DNA from: Prevotellaceae bacterium UBA2744
Lineage (GTDB): Bacteria > Bacteroidota > Bacteroidia > Bacteroidales > Bacteroidaceae
Reading direction: 5' to 3'
Assembly: GCA_002353575.1 (NCBI GenBank)
Contig: DEJQ01000001.1
Span: 1-39,705 of the forward strand
Length of the DNA stretch: 39,705 bases
Positions 8,932 to 17,808 of the stretch are shown piece by piece. Every line of letters starts with the position of its first letter. The first letter of the stretch is position 1. The notes below the pieces were generated by a model. It saw only the letters and a program-made list of their open reading frames with translations, had not been told where the DNA came from and did no database searches. A program made the translations under genes and the position numbers.

Positions 8932-9510
8932 ATGAAAACTCTAAATGCTGCAACCGACGAAATGTTGGTTGATATGTACATCAAAGGTAATGATAGCGCT
9001 TTCGACGTTTTGATGAAACGTTATGAAAGTAAGGTCTATTCATATATCTATTACTCCGTAAAGAACCAGGAATTGGCTGAAGACCTCTTTCAGGATGTCT
9101 TCACTAAGATTATTATTCGCCTGAGGAGCGGCAAGTATAAGGAAACTGGAAAGTTCTACGCCTGGGTTATGCGCGTTGCTCACAACCTGATTATAGATAC
9201 CTACCGCAAGGATATAGATGATAAAATCATCTCGAACGACGAGACAGAGCAGGATCTCTTCAACGACCCTTCGCTGGCTGTAAACGAAAACCGCGAGCAA
9301 GAGATGATAAAAGAACAGATGATCAGCGACATCCAGGAACTCATAGCAAGACTGCCAGAGAGCCAACGTCAGGTACTCCTGATGAGATACTACGAGGATA
9401 TGTCGTTCAAGGAGATTGCACAACTGACAAACTGCAGTATCAACACTGCACTTGGAAGAATGCGCTATGCCCTGATCAACCTAAAGAAGATGTCGAAGGA
9501 TATCGCATAA
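8932..9510 (+). CDS. ECF-type RNA polymerase sigma factor
   Basis: The 192 residues carry sigma region 2 (FDVLMKRYESKVYSYIYYSVKNQELAEDLF at about 24-53, with the DLFQDVF and FYAWVMRVAHNLIIDTYRK core segments) and region 4 (LPESQRQVLLMRYYEDMSFKEIAQLTNCSINTALGRM at about 142-178), joined by an acidic linker. Regions 1 and 3 are absent, as in ECF sigma factors. No anti-sigma factor or SusC/SusD pair lies beside it, so it is a stand-alone type, probably controlled at transcription or by stability. A bidirectional terminator separates it from the convergent rhamnose operon. The regulon cannot be read from this window. Confidence 0.93.
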   Translation: MKTLNAATDEMLVDMYIKGNDSAFDVLMKRYESKVYSYIYYSVKNQELAEDLFQDVFTKIIIRLRSGKYKETGKFYAWVMRVAHNLIIDTYRKDIDDKIISNDETEQDLFNDPSLAVNENREQEMIKEQMISDIQELIARLPESQRQVLLMRYYEDMSFKEIAQLTNCSINTALGRMRYALINLKKMSKDIA

Positions 9511-9567
9511 CTATGTTCGTCTGACATAGCCTGTAAGCACACACAGGATTGTACAAGACCTATAACC

Positions 9568-9595
9568 AAAGCGCCCCGCAAATGCGAGGCGCTTT
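9568..9595. terminator. Bidirectional terminator between the sigma factor and rhaD
   Basis: Perfect inverted repeat AAAGCGCC / GGCGCTTT with an extra inner CGC/GCG pairing and an AAAT-type loop. It lies midway between two convergent genes. The T-runs on both sides are short. Confidence 0.75.
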
Positions 9596-9618
9596 AAGTT
9601 TATAGAAGAGTTTGAAAA

Positions 9619-10440
9619 TTAACAAGGACGGGTCTTCGGCAGGTTGAACACATCCTGCACTTCCTTCATTGCCTCAGCAGTCATTCCATCCGGTTCAGAA
9701 CCCATGTTGCGAGCACACATATAGATGTTAGCTGCCTTGCAGAGCACGTCTGTCTGGTCGAAGGCATCCATGATGTCCTGACCTACAGCTACTGTACCAT
9801 GCTTCTCCCAAAGGACTACATCGTGCTTCTTGATCTTCTCAAGCGTAGCCTCAGCAAGTTCTACTGATGAAGGCAAGCCGTAAGGTACGATACCAATACC
9901 CAGCGGAGCGAAAGCAAGTGTCTCAGGAATCATAGACCAGAGTACACGAGTCATCTCGTCGCCACGAAGGAATCGCTGTATGTGAGACATAGCAACGAGT
10001 TCGATTGGATGGGTATGGAGTGTTGCCTTGTAGCAAGAACCTGTCTCAAGCAGGTAGTTCTGTAATGCAAGGTGTGTCGGAAGTTCACTTGTAGGAGCCA
10101 CAGGCTCGTCAGCGATTATCTCATAACTTGCACAGTCGTCGCAGATGCGAACGATTGAGCCGTTCTGCATTGGCTCTTTGGCAAGGTCGCGCATACGCTT
10201 ACCTGTACCCTTACAGTAGAAGTACTTACCCTTCAACTGCGGGAGCACCATTCCGATTTTCTTCACTGGGGCAATAGCCGGCATAGCCTTGCACTCTTCA
10301 TCCATAAACTCTGTAACGTTCACGGTAATATTACCGCCGTTACGCTCTGCCCAGCCCTTCTGCCACAGATAACCTGTAACTTCAGCAATCTGATCAACAA
10401 CAGCCTTCAGGCCTGGACGTCCGTCTAATATTGATGCCAT
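9619..10440 (-). CDS. rhaD: Rhamnulose-1-phosphate aldolase
   Basis: RhaD cleaves L-rhamnulose 1-phosphate into dihydroxyacetone phosphate and L-lactaldehyde. The 273 residues match the length of the E. coli enzyme (274). The class II aldolase zinc ligands are visible: THLALQNYLLETGS followed by LHTHPIELVAMSH, and later LWEKHGTVAVG with the third His. The N-terminus WQKGWAERNGGNITVN fits the phosphate-binding region. It is the last gene of the operon, 18 bases after the isomerase gene. Lactaldehyde reductase or dehydrogenase is not in this window. Confidence 0.93.
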   Translation of the reverse strand: MASILDGRPGLKAVVDQIAEVTGYLWQKGWAERNGGNITVNVTEFMDEECKAMPAIAPVKKIGMVLPQLKGKYFYCKGTGKRMRDLAKEPMQNGSIVRICDDCASYEIIADEPVAPTSELPTHLALQNYLLETGSCYKATLHTHPIELVAMSHIQRFLRGDEMTRVLWSMIPETLAFAPLGIGIVPYGLPSSVELAEATLEKIKKHDVVLWEKHGTVAVGQDIMDAFDQTDVLCKAANIYMCARNMGSEPDGMTAEAMKEVQDVFNLPKTRPC

Positions 10441-10458
10441 AGTAATTATATGTTTTTA

Positions 10459-11889
10459 TTAACGACAAACAACGTCAACTTCGATATCGAATATCTTGGC
10501 AACCTTCAGGATTGTGTCGATGTGACGGCCTACTGCAGCTGCCATATGGTGGGTAGGACCAGCTTCGCTCCACTTGTTCACGAATTCGCGACAGCTGAGA
10601 GAGAACTTGGTACGCATGTTAGTATCACCGAACATGAAGATAGGACCCTCTTCGTTTACACCTTCTGCAACGACAAACTTGAACACACCGTTCTTATCCT
10701 GAGTGATTGCGAGGTAAGTAACAGGACCTGTAGGAGGATAGAACTGAGTGAGGTAACCACCACCTGTCTTACCGTGGAATACAGGAACAATCTTCATAGT
10801 AGGCTTGTGAGCCTGAGAGATGTCGAAGTCGCCCGAACCAGAGTGGCCGATGATACAGATGTCCTTAGGGAAGTCGATAGAATACATCTCAGCAAGTGTA
10901 CCTGTGCCAGAGATAGTCTTCAGGATAGACATAGCCATAGCTACCTTCATATCACCTTCTACTGCACATGCTGTGTGCTGCTTGATAAGCATTGAGAATG
11001 CCGGGATGAGCATTGAGTCGAGTTTACCTGCCACACCCTGTGCGAAACCTGCATAGTGAGAAGCAATCATACCGAGCTTTTCGTCCTTTACCCACTGTTC
11101 AAAAGCAACAACGTACTTAGCCATATCCCATACCTTCTCGATTGTGCCGCCACCTTCGATTTCAAATGTATCAAGGATATCCTGAGCCTTAGCACGGATA
11201 GCAGCCTCATCTGTGATGTTGTCAGCAATAGCCCACATCTGTTCCCAGTCGAACTGCTTTGTATATACGAACATACGGTGATAGAGGTTAGTCTCGTCGA
11301 TATAGAGGTCCATCATACCAGGGTATGGACGGCCGATCTGAGCGATGTTAGTATCACGGAAACGGCGACGCACCTGTGCTGCACGGCACCAGTCTTCGAT
11401 TTCAGCCTGTACACCCGGGTCGCCCCCCTCTACAACTCCTGTGATGACAGCCGAACGTTTGCCTGCACGATTAAGGTCTGCAACCATCTCACCGATAGCA
11501 CCACATGCATAGAGGTCGCCCAACCAGATTGGAATATCTGTGTTTGGATAATCAGGAGCAAGCTTCTTCTGCAGGTTCACGATAACGACTGGAACGTCGA
11601 GGTCACGAACAGCAGGAAGCATATTATAAGATGTACAGTAAGTCAGCATCTGAAGGATGACCAGGTCAACGTCTGCTGCACGGAACTTATCACCTGCTGC
11701 CATTGACTGCTCTTTTGTAGTTACCATACCACCATCGATGATTTCGATTGTGTCTGGAAGAGTCTTCTTGAATGCCTCATACTGAGCTTCGAAGTTAGGT
11801 ACGAGTTGTGGGAACTGAGGCAGATATGCCTGCAGGGCGATGGAGAATACACCAACGCGCGCTTTGGTCTCTACTAATGGTTTAGCCAT
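10459..11889 (-). CDS. L-fucose/L-arabinose isomerase-like protein, probable L-rhamnose isomerase of the operon
   Basis: The 476-residue protein has the FucI/AraA-type fold rather than the RhaA (TIM-barrel) type. Its N-terminal Rossmann-like part begins ARVGVFSIALQAYLPQFP and includes DVDLVILQMLTYCTSYNMLPAVRDLDVPVVIVN. The C-terminal part holds likely metal and substrate ligands: HTACAVEGDMKVAMAM with Glu at about 312, and AGPTHHMAAAVGRH with a His pair at about 446-447. By position between rhaT and rhaD it should supply the aldose-to-ketose step converting L-rhamnose to L-rhamnulose, since no RhaA homologue is present here. Activity on fucose or arabinose instead is possible. The substrate is inferred from context, not from sequence. 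Confidence 0.75.
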   Translation of the reverse strand: MAKPLVETKARVGVFSIALQAYLPQFPQLVPNFEAQYEAFKKTLPDTIEIIDGGMVTTKEQSMAAGDKFRAADVDLVILQMLTYCTSYNMLPAVRDLDVPVVIVNLQKKLAPDYPNTDIPIWLGDLYACGAIGEMVADLNRAGKRSAVITGVVEGGDPGVQAEIEDWCRAAQVRRRFRDTNIAQIGRPYPGMMDLYIDETNLYHRMFVYTKQFDWEQMWAIADNITDEAAIRAKAQDILDTFEIEGGGTIEKVWDMAKYVVAFEQWVKDEKLGMIASHYAGFAQGVAGKLDSMLIPAFSMLIKQHTACAVEGDMKVAMAMSILKTISGTGTLAEMYSIDFPKDICIIGHSGSGDFDISQAHKPTMKIVPVFHGKTGGGYLTQFYPPTGPVTYLAITQDKNGVFKFVVAEGVNEEGPIFMFGDTNMRTKFSLSCREFVNKWSEAGPTHHMAAAVGRHIDTILKVAKIFDIEVDVVCR

Positions 11890-11931
11890 AATTGTTTAAT
11901 GATTTAAGGTTAATAATATGTTTAATTTTTT

Positions 11932-12969
11932 CTATCCTATCAACTGAGGAATAAATGTTGATACTATCAATACGATGATACCGAGTATGAGTACAGCAAT
12001 AGTCTTAGGACTGCAGCCCTTCCACTCCTTCAGGATGATACCCCACACGTTAGAGAACGTAACGTTGAGTGCCATGAGGATACAGAAGGCGAAGGTAGTG
12101 AGTGCAGGAGACTCTGTGAGGAATCCCTTACCCAATGCCAAACCGAAGAACTGGCTGTACCATAGCGCACCGGCAATGAGGCAGAAGAGTGCATTGTTTG
12201 CCCATACGCTACACTTCCCGTAATCGCCCCAAGTCTTGTTGACACTGTTCTGATAGAAGCAGTAAATCATATTTGTAACAAAGCCGCCAAGGGTAACGAG
12301 GAAGGTAGCAGGCAGAGATACGAACATAGGATCAACCTCGGCACCTTCAATCTTAATGCCTTCGCCAAATGCCAGACCAACATTGAAGCAACCGCTCATG
12401 AAGCCGGCAAGAAGTGCAATGGCAAGTCCCTTGGGGAAGTTGAAGTCTTTTACAGCAGCTTTTTTCTCTTCCTCGCTCAGTGCAGCGGATTTCATACCAC
12501 CTGCTATTCCGATGATAGCAATACCAAGCAGAGTAACTACGACTCCGATGATGACAGAAGCAGTCAGTTTGCTCAGATGGTCACCTTCAGGGAAGAAAAT
12601 ATTAAGGAAGACGGGACCCATGACAGTACCAAGACCGGCACAGGTACCCAGTGCGATGGACTGTCCGAGTGCTACACCCAAGTAGCGCATGGAAAGTCCA
12701 AAAGTAAGACCGCCTACACCCCAGAGCACTCCGAACAGGATGGTCATCCATATATTGAAAGAAGGAGCTGCGGCAAAGAGATCCATCAGAGAATAGCCAT
12801 CCGGCACTGCGAGCAATGCTCCAAGAAAAGGACATACGAGCCATGCAAACACACCTTGTACAATCCAGTAGCTTTCCCATGACCAATCCTTGATTTTATT
12901 GATTGGTACGTAGCAGCTGGACTGACAAAAAGCGCCGATGGCGATAATCAATAATCCGATAAGTATCAT
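11932..12969 (-). CDS. rhaT: L-rhamnose/proton symporter
   Basis: RhaT imports L-rhamnose with protons across the inner membrane. The 345 residues are almost exactly the E. coli length (344), with ten hydrophobic segments. Family-typical pieces are the start GLLIIAIGAFCQSSCYVPINKIKDWSWESYW with the W-rich loop, GLTFGLSMRYLGVALGQSIALG near 85-106, and FPKGLAIALLAGFMSGCFNVGLAFGEGI near 178-205. It lies 9 bases after rhaB and 42 bases before the isomerase gene. Confidence 0.93.
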   Translation of the reverse strand: MILIGLLIIAIGAFCQSSCYVPINKIKDWSWESYWIVQGVFAWLVCPFLGALLAVPDGYSLMDLFAAAPSFNIWMTILFGVLWGVGGLTFGLSMRYLGVALGQSIALGTCAGLGTVMGPVFLNIFFPEGDHLSKLTASVIIGVVVTLLGIAIIGIAGGMKSAALSEEEKKAAVKDFNFPKGLAIALLAGFMSGCFNVGLAFGEGIKIEGAEVDPMFVSLPATFLVTLGGFVTNMIYCFYQNSVNKTWGDYGKCSVWANNALFCLIAGALWYSQFFGLALGKGFLTESPALTTFAFCILMALNVTFSNVWGIILKEWKGCSPKTIAVLILGIIVLIVSTFIPQLIG

Positions 12970-12978
12970 AATAGTCTA

Positions 12979-14451
12979 TTAGTTAGTTCCTGTAACCTGC
13001 AAATAACGCTTATAAGCCTCATCCCATTCAGCAGTGTCCTTTGGATCGTAAGTCTTCATTTCAATGGAGTTAGCAATAATCTTACGCATCTCAAACATAT
13101 CACTGACCACACCGGCAGCCTTTGCCTGAAGCATGATATTACCGATAGCAGTACCTTCGATAGGACCTGTGACAACCTGCAGACCTGTTGAATTGGCAGC
13201 AAACTGCATGAGGTATGAGTTCCACACACCACCTCCGATAACATGGAGTTTTTCGATTGGGAACGGAGCAAGATCCTTCAAATAGCCGATAACCTGACGA
13301 TAACGCATGGCAAGACTCTCGAAGATGCATCGTGCTATCTCCTGATGAGTCTGCGGTACAGGCTGACCTGTCTTCTTGCAGTAATTCTGTATAGCCTCAA
13401 TCATGCTAACAGGGTTTGCAAAGTCAGGAGCATCCGGGAAGATGAAACTGCGGAATGCAGGAGCCTCCATAGCACTTGCGTTGAGTTCGTTCACATTTGC
13501 AGGTGCATTCTTAAACTCCTTACGGCTGCGCTCCAGAAGCCACATACCGCAAATATTCTTAAGGAAGCGGGTAGTACCTTCGATACCGCCTTCGTTGGTG
13601 AAGTTATACTCGAAACTCTTGTCAGAGATGATAGCATCCCTGGTTTCGATTCCGAGCAACGACCATGTACCACAACTGAGATATGCAAACTTCTCGTTCT
13701 GAGCAGGAACGGCAGCGACGGCAGCACCTGTGTCATGACCGGCTACTGCTACGACCGGTATTGCCCCAAGACCTGTCATCTTCTGCACTTCTGGAGTGAG
13801 AATACCTACCTTGTCTGACGGGTTTACATAACGACCGAACTGGCTTTCCTTCAGACCTATGACATCAAGCAGTTCTGTGTCGATCTTCTTCGTGCGCGGA
13901 TCGAGTAACTGGCTGGTAGAAAGAACCGTGTATTCACATACAGCCTCGCCTGTAAGCATATACATCAGTGCATCCGGGATGAAAAGGATTTTCTTGGCAC
14001 CGGCAAGAGCAGAGTCGTTGTTCTTCTTCAGCGTAGAAAGCTGGAAGAGAGAATTGAACTGCATGAACTGGATTCCGGTCTTCTGATATACCTTTTCCTT
14101 TGGAATGAGTTTGAAATACTCCTCCATAGCGTTGTCTGTATGAGGGTCACGATAGCAGTATGGATTACGGAGTACGCCGCCGTCATTTCCAATGAATACG
14201 AAGTCACAGCCCCATGTATCTATACCGATCGAGGTAATTTCGATTTTCTCTTCAGCTACTACCTTCAGTCCCTTTATGATTTCATTGTAGAGGGCATATA
14301 TATCCCAGAAGAAGTGACCTCCGGTCTGAATGATTGTGTTTGGGAAGCGTGTCAGTTCACGCTGCTCCAATTTACCATTGACAATTGAGCCAAGAATAGT
14401 ACGTCCGCTGGTAGCTCCGAGGTCAACGGCAAAGAAATTTGTATTAGCCAT
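12979..14451 (-). CDS. rhaB: Rhamnulokinase
   Basis: RhaB phosphorylates L-rhamnulose at position 1 using ATP. It is a FGGY-family kinase of 490 residues, the usual length. The N-terminal ATPase half opens FFAVDLGATSGRTILG with the phosphate-binding DLGATSGR. Other family marks are IGIDTWGCDFVFIG (about 76-89), VAVAGHDTGAAVAAVPA (about 235-251) and the C-terminal LHVIGGGVWNSYLMQFAANSTGLQVVTGP. The gene is 18 bases after the arabinofuranosidase and 9 before rhaT. Confidence 0.95.
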   Translation of the reverse strand: MANTNFFAVDLGATSGRTILGSIVNGKLEQRELTRFPNTIIQTGGHFFWDIYALYNEIIKGLKVVAEEKIEITSIGIDTWGCDFVFIGNDGGVLRNPYCYRDPHTDNAMEEYFKLIPKEKVYQKTGIQFMQFNSLFQLSTLKKNNDSALAGAKKILFIPDALMYMLTGEAVCEYTVLSTSQLLDPRTKKIDTELLDVIGLKESQFGRYVNPSDKVGILTPEVQKMTGLGAIPVVAVAGHDTGAAVAAVPAQNEKFAYLSCGTWSLLGIETRDAIISDKSFEYNFTNEGGIEGTTRFLKNICGMWLLERSRKEFKNAPANVNELNASAMEAPAFRSFIFPDAPDFANPVSMIEAIQNYCKKTGQPVPQTHQEIARCIFESLAMRYRQVIGYLKDLAPFPIEKLHVIGGGVWNSYLMQFAANSTGLQVVTGPIEGTAIGNIMLQAKAAGVVSDMFEMRKIIANSIEMKTYDPKDTAEWDEAYKRYLQVTGTN

Positions 14452-14469
14452 CGTATTTTGTTATTTTAG

Positions 14470-16488
14470 TTACTTCTTTATCTTATATATGTAGAATGTG
14501 CGAGCCGGAACAGATGTTGCGAACGACGGAGCACTGACAGTCAGGCTGCTTTCCTGCGGAATGATCTTCTTCGGGTCGTCGAGTGTGTTCTCTGCAGTCA
14601 GATTATCGCTGTGGAATGAAATAAGAGTTGCAGGATGTTCACCCTTCATACCCTTCAGGTTGAGAGTGACCGGCTGAGCCTTATCACCCGTATTGATTAC
14701 CTTAACGATTACCTCGTTAGAGTTCTTGTCGTAAACAGCACTTGCGAAGAGATTGTCCTGACCTTCGTTACCTGCCACAGCCTTACCGTCCATAGTCAGC
14801 TTCAGCATGTTTGTACCCTTGTTGAGAGAATAGAGCTGCTGAACATAGTAAGAACATGAATTGAAGGTGCGGAGGTTGTCGTACCAGATAGCATCCGGAC
14901 GCCACTGCCAACCGTCAACATGTGCAAAGAGAGGTGCATAAGTGGCCATCTCAACAATATCTGCATTACGCTCCAGACCTGTCATGAAGGCAGCCTCCAT
15001 AAGTGCAGCGTTGAAGTGGTTCCACTTCTTACCTCTGCCGTGACAGGCATACTCACCTGCAAACACCTTTGGAGCATTCTTACCACGTGGATAGCTGTCG
15101 TAGCGGTTTGCACCACAACCAGGACCATACTGTTTCTTTGCCTCAGGAGTACCGAGGAACCAAGACTCGTTGCGATAGAAGTGCTCGTCAACAAGGTCAG
15201 CACCCATCTTACGCATTTCCGGCCACAGGTGTTCAAATGCCTTACCCTCAGAGTCAGGACCGGAAGTACCGATAATCTTGATATTTGGATATTTCTTGCG
15301 AACCTGTTCTACGAACGGCTTCAGATTTTCAATATAGATGTCGCCCCACTGTTCGTTACCAATGGCTACATACTTCAGGTTGAATGGAGCAGGATGCCCC
15401 ATGTCGGCACGCAGTTTTGCCCAGCTGTTCTTAGCCGGATCGCCATTTGCAAACTCAATCAGGTCAAGTACGTCATCGATGTATGGCTGCAGCTGATCAA
15501 CGGGAACGTGAGCATCAGTACGCTTAGAACCATTCTGGAATTCGCATGAAAGTCCGACACTCAGCACAGGCAGCGGTTCTGCACCGATTTGCTCACTCAG
15601 ACGGAAGTACTCATAGAAGCCCAATCCATAGCTCTGATAATAATCCGGGAAGAAACGATAGTCGAATGTGTAGTGCCAGCGATTCTCGTTCAGAGGACGG
15701 TTTTCAACCGGACCTACAGAGTTCTTCCACTGATAACGCGATGCGAGGTCGCAACCCTCGACGATACAACCTCCAGGGAAACGGAACACACCTGGCTTCA
15801 ACTGCTCAAGGGCTTCAGCCAAGTCTTTACGCATACCATTCTCATCACCCTTATATACATCTACAGGGAAGAGAGAGATGTGTTCTACGTCAACTGTCTT
15901 TGAATTACGGGCAAGCATCAGACGGAGAGTACCCTTATCAACAGTAGCCTTTGACTTGATAACCACTTCGTACTTCTTCCAATCCTTGCCTGAAACGACA
16001 ACCTTCTCCTCTGAGAACTGCTGACGTTCGCCCATGGTATTTGGGTTACAAAGCAGAACACGGATAGTTACGTCGCCATCACCATTTGGAACACGTGCCC
16101 ATACCGAGAAACGATATTCTGCATCCTTCTGATAACCGATACCGAAGAAGCCTTCGTTCTCCAAGCCCGTGAACTTATCCGAATGACCAGCATCGCGAAG
16201 ACGTACATAGTGAGGGTTCTTGTCGAATGGTCCGTCGTTTTTCAATTCGAATTTACCAAAAGCCTTCCATCCCATGAAGTGCTGCGGAAACTCGAATGAA
16301 CGATTTTTCACAAGTTCACCATACAGACCTCCATCGGCTGCATAGTTGATGTCCTCAAAGAAGATTCCGTACATAGTAGAGGGAATAGCACCACCCATCT
16401 TTGACGTGTTGATGTCGAAGGTGTGTGTCTGTGCCTGCAATCCAGAAGCAACTAATATTGCAGCAAGCATAGAACTGATTTTTTTCAT
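14470..16488 (-). CDS. Secreted GH51 alpha-L-arabinofuranosidase
   Basis: This 672-residue enzyme would remove terminal alpha-L-arabinofuranose from arabinan, arabinoxylan or pectin side chains. It has a signal peptide (1-20, ending LQAQ), a substrate-binding opening YGIFFEDINYAADGGLYGELVKNRSFE (conserved in GH51), a carbohydrate-binding-like beta domain at about 80-215, and a catalytic barrel. The acid/base Glu is in AIGNEQWGD (about residue 378) and the nucleophile Glu in FAGEYACHG (about 479). A C-terminal beta domain closes it. It precedes rhaB by 18 bases, so arabinose release and rhamnose catabolism appear co-expressed, which fits rhamnogalacturonan-I with arabinan side chains. No arabinose genes are in the window. 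Confidence 0.92.
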   Translation of the reverse strand: MKKISSMLAAILVASGLQAQTHTFDINTSKMGGAIPSTMYGIFFEDINYAADGGLYGELVKNRSFEFPQHFMGWKAFGKFELKNDGPFDKNPHYVRLRDAGHSDKFTGLENEGFFGIGYQKDAEYRFSVWARVPNGDGDVTIRVLLCNPNTMGERQQFSEEKVVVSGKDWKKYEVVIKSKATVDKGTLRLMLARNSKTVDVEHISLFPVDVYKGDENGMRKDLAEALEQLKPGVFRFPGGCIVEGCDLASRYQWKNSVGPVENRPLNENRWHYTFDYRFFPDYYQSYGLGFYEYFRLSEQIGAEPLPVLSVGLSCEFQNGSKRTDAHVPVDQLQPYIDDVLDLIEFANGDPAKNSWAKLRADMGHPAPFNLKYVAIGNEQWGDIYIENLKPFVEQVRKKYPNIKIIGTSGPDSEGKAFEHLWPEMRKMGADLVDEHFYRNESWFLGTPEAKKQYGPGCGANRYDSYPRGKNAPKVFAGEYACHGRGKKWNHFNAALMEAAFMTGLERNADIVEMATYAPLFAHVDGWQWRPDAIWYDNLRTFNSCSYYVQQLYSLNKGTNMLKLTMDGKAVAGNEGQDNLFASAVYDKNSNEVIVKVINTGDKAQPVTLNLKGMKGEHPATLISFHSDNLTAENTLDDPKKIIPQESSLTVSAPSFATSVPARTFYIYKIKK

Positions 16489-16518
16489 ATAACTCTATTA
16501 TTTATTGGTTAGTATTAG

Positions 16519-16572
16519 ATTAATACGATTAATTTAGACTGCGAAGAAACGAAAATAAAATCAATTTGCAAA
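16519..16572 (-). promoter_or_regulatory. Putative promoter and operator of the arabinofuranosidase-rha operon
   Basis: On the minus strand a TTTG (16569-16572) is followed after 19 bases by TTTCTTCG (16542-16549), two bases off the -7 consensus. Downstream in the leader is a near-palindrome ATTAATACGATTAAT (16519-16533) that could bind a regulator. The upstream box lies in the last codons of the FHA-like gene, so read-through from that gene is also possible. Confidence 0.35.
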
Positions 16573-16995
16573 ACAAATTGTGATAAAAAATCCACTTTCA
16601 GCACCAGCAACTGTGATTATATCACCATCTTGCACCACTACTCCATCTTCGGGGACAGTCGTCCCATTGAGTAATGTGGCGTGATCAGGAAACCTCCATG
16701 AATACTTAGGATTGGCAGTACGAATGTTCACACAACGACCAAGACACATCTGGCAGGCATGCTGCAGACGCGAACGGATTCCCTTTGGACATTCCGTACG
16801 CCACTGCCCGTTGCGAAGCAGCCATCCTTTGTCTGTATGGGTGAGCTGGCACTGGAACAGATTCCACTGGTTACCTGTAGGAACAACGTTGTACGTTTCG
16901 TCCGATTCCATGCCTACAGTAATGACAGTTCGCGACGGAGTCAATAGATCTTCGAGGACGTATTCATCCGTGTTGATAATCAGTTTTGTTCTCAT
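16561..16995 (-). CDS. FHA-like domain protein with a Cys-rich insert
   Basis: A 144-residue soluble protein. It reads like a divergent forkhead-associated (phosphothreonine-binding) fold: VGMESDETYNVVP in place of the usual GRxxxxDI strand pair, LTHTDKGWLLRNGQWRTECPKG for the NG-containing region, and LLNGTTVPEDGVVVQDGDIITVAG for the closing NGxxV...L.DGDxI..G. A CQMCLGRC cluster sits between the two halves (about residues 82-89). The classic Arg-Ser pair that contacts phosphate is not obvious, so phosphopeptide binding is uncertain. It follows the HAD gene by 17 bases on the same strand. Confidence 0.5.
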   Translation of the reverse strand: MRTKLIINTDEYVLEDLLTPSRTVITVGMESDETYNVVPTGNQWNLFQCQLTHTDKGWLLRNGQWRTECPKGIRSRLQHACQMCLGRCVNIRTANPKYSWRFPDHATLLNGTTVPEDGVVVQDGDIITVAGAESGFFITICFAN

Positions 16996-17012
16996 GGTAT
17001 AAGTGCTTAGTG

Positions 17013-17792
17013 TTAATCAATTATTCCGAAATGCCTAAGAGCCTTGACTATTCCGTCATCATCCACAGAGTCGGTGACATAATCCGCGCATGCCTTTACT
17101 TCGTCACGTGCATTTCCCATAGCGACTCCAATACCAACATGACGCAACATCCCCATGTCGTTTCCCCCATCACCAAATGCCATTGCATCTGCTGCGGTAA
17201 AACCATAATATTCACACACGGCATCGATTCCTGTCGCCTTACTCATGTCATCGATAATGCAGTCTGCAAAGGCAGGATGCCAACGGAACACATTGCAATG
17301 GGTCAACACCTCTCCCTTGATTTCATCGTCCTTTTCCTTCGGGAAAAAAGCCACGAACTGCTTCACATCCATCTTCAGAGCATCCTCCATTGGACGGATT
17401 TCGGGGATGGGCAGGTCAAGCAGTTCATATACTTCCCGGAACGAATCATCCACGTATGCAGCAAATGAATAGTCATCATCGGCTACAGCCACAGGCAACT
17501 TATTTCTGTTGGCATAGTCAACCATACGCTCCACATCCTCGCGAGGGATACACTTATTTGCAATCACCACCCCATCGCTTGTAATGCAACTGGCACCATT
17601 CACACTGATGATTCCATCATGCTCCATAGTCCCCAAGTTATCGACATAAGGACGGGGGCGACCAGTTGCGATATACACTTTTATACCTTTACGTCGGGCT
17701 TCGCTCACGGCATCGATTGTACTCTGAGGTATCCGATGCGTACGAAACGACACCAGTGTTCCGTCAATATCAAAAAACAACGCTTTAATCAT
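17013..17792 (-). CDS. HAD superfamily (Cof/C2-cap) sugar-phosphate phosphatase
   Basis: A 259-residue Cof-type HAD phosphatase. I chose the ATG at 17792, which gives MIKALFFDIDGTLVSF, the normal family beginning; an ATG at 17819 would add nine residues that overlap nth. Motif I is FDIDGT with both aspartates, motif II falls in KVYIATGRP, and motif IV is AFGDGGNDMGML. A cap domain of C2 type lies between motifs II and III. Family members dephosphorylate sugar phosphates, flavin precursors or phosphorylated cofactors; the substrate cannot be told. It lies between nth (16 bases upstream) and the FHA-like gene. Confidence 0.9.
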   Translation of the reverse strand: MIKALFFDIDGTLVSFRTHRIPQSTIDAVSEARRKGIKVYIATGRPRPYVDNLGTMEHDGIISVNGASCITSDGVVIANKCIPREDVERMVDYANRNKLPVAVADDDYSFAAYVDDSFREVYELLDLPIPEIRPMEDALKMDVKQFVAFFPKEKDDEIKGEVLTHCNVFRWHPAFADCIIDDMSKATGIDAVCEYYGFTAADAMAFGDGGNDMGMLRHVGIGVAMGNARDEVKACADYVTDSVDDDGIVKALRHFGIID

Positions 17793-17808
17793 ACTGTAAA
17801 TTTCGCTC

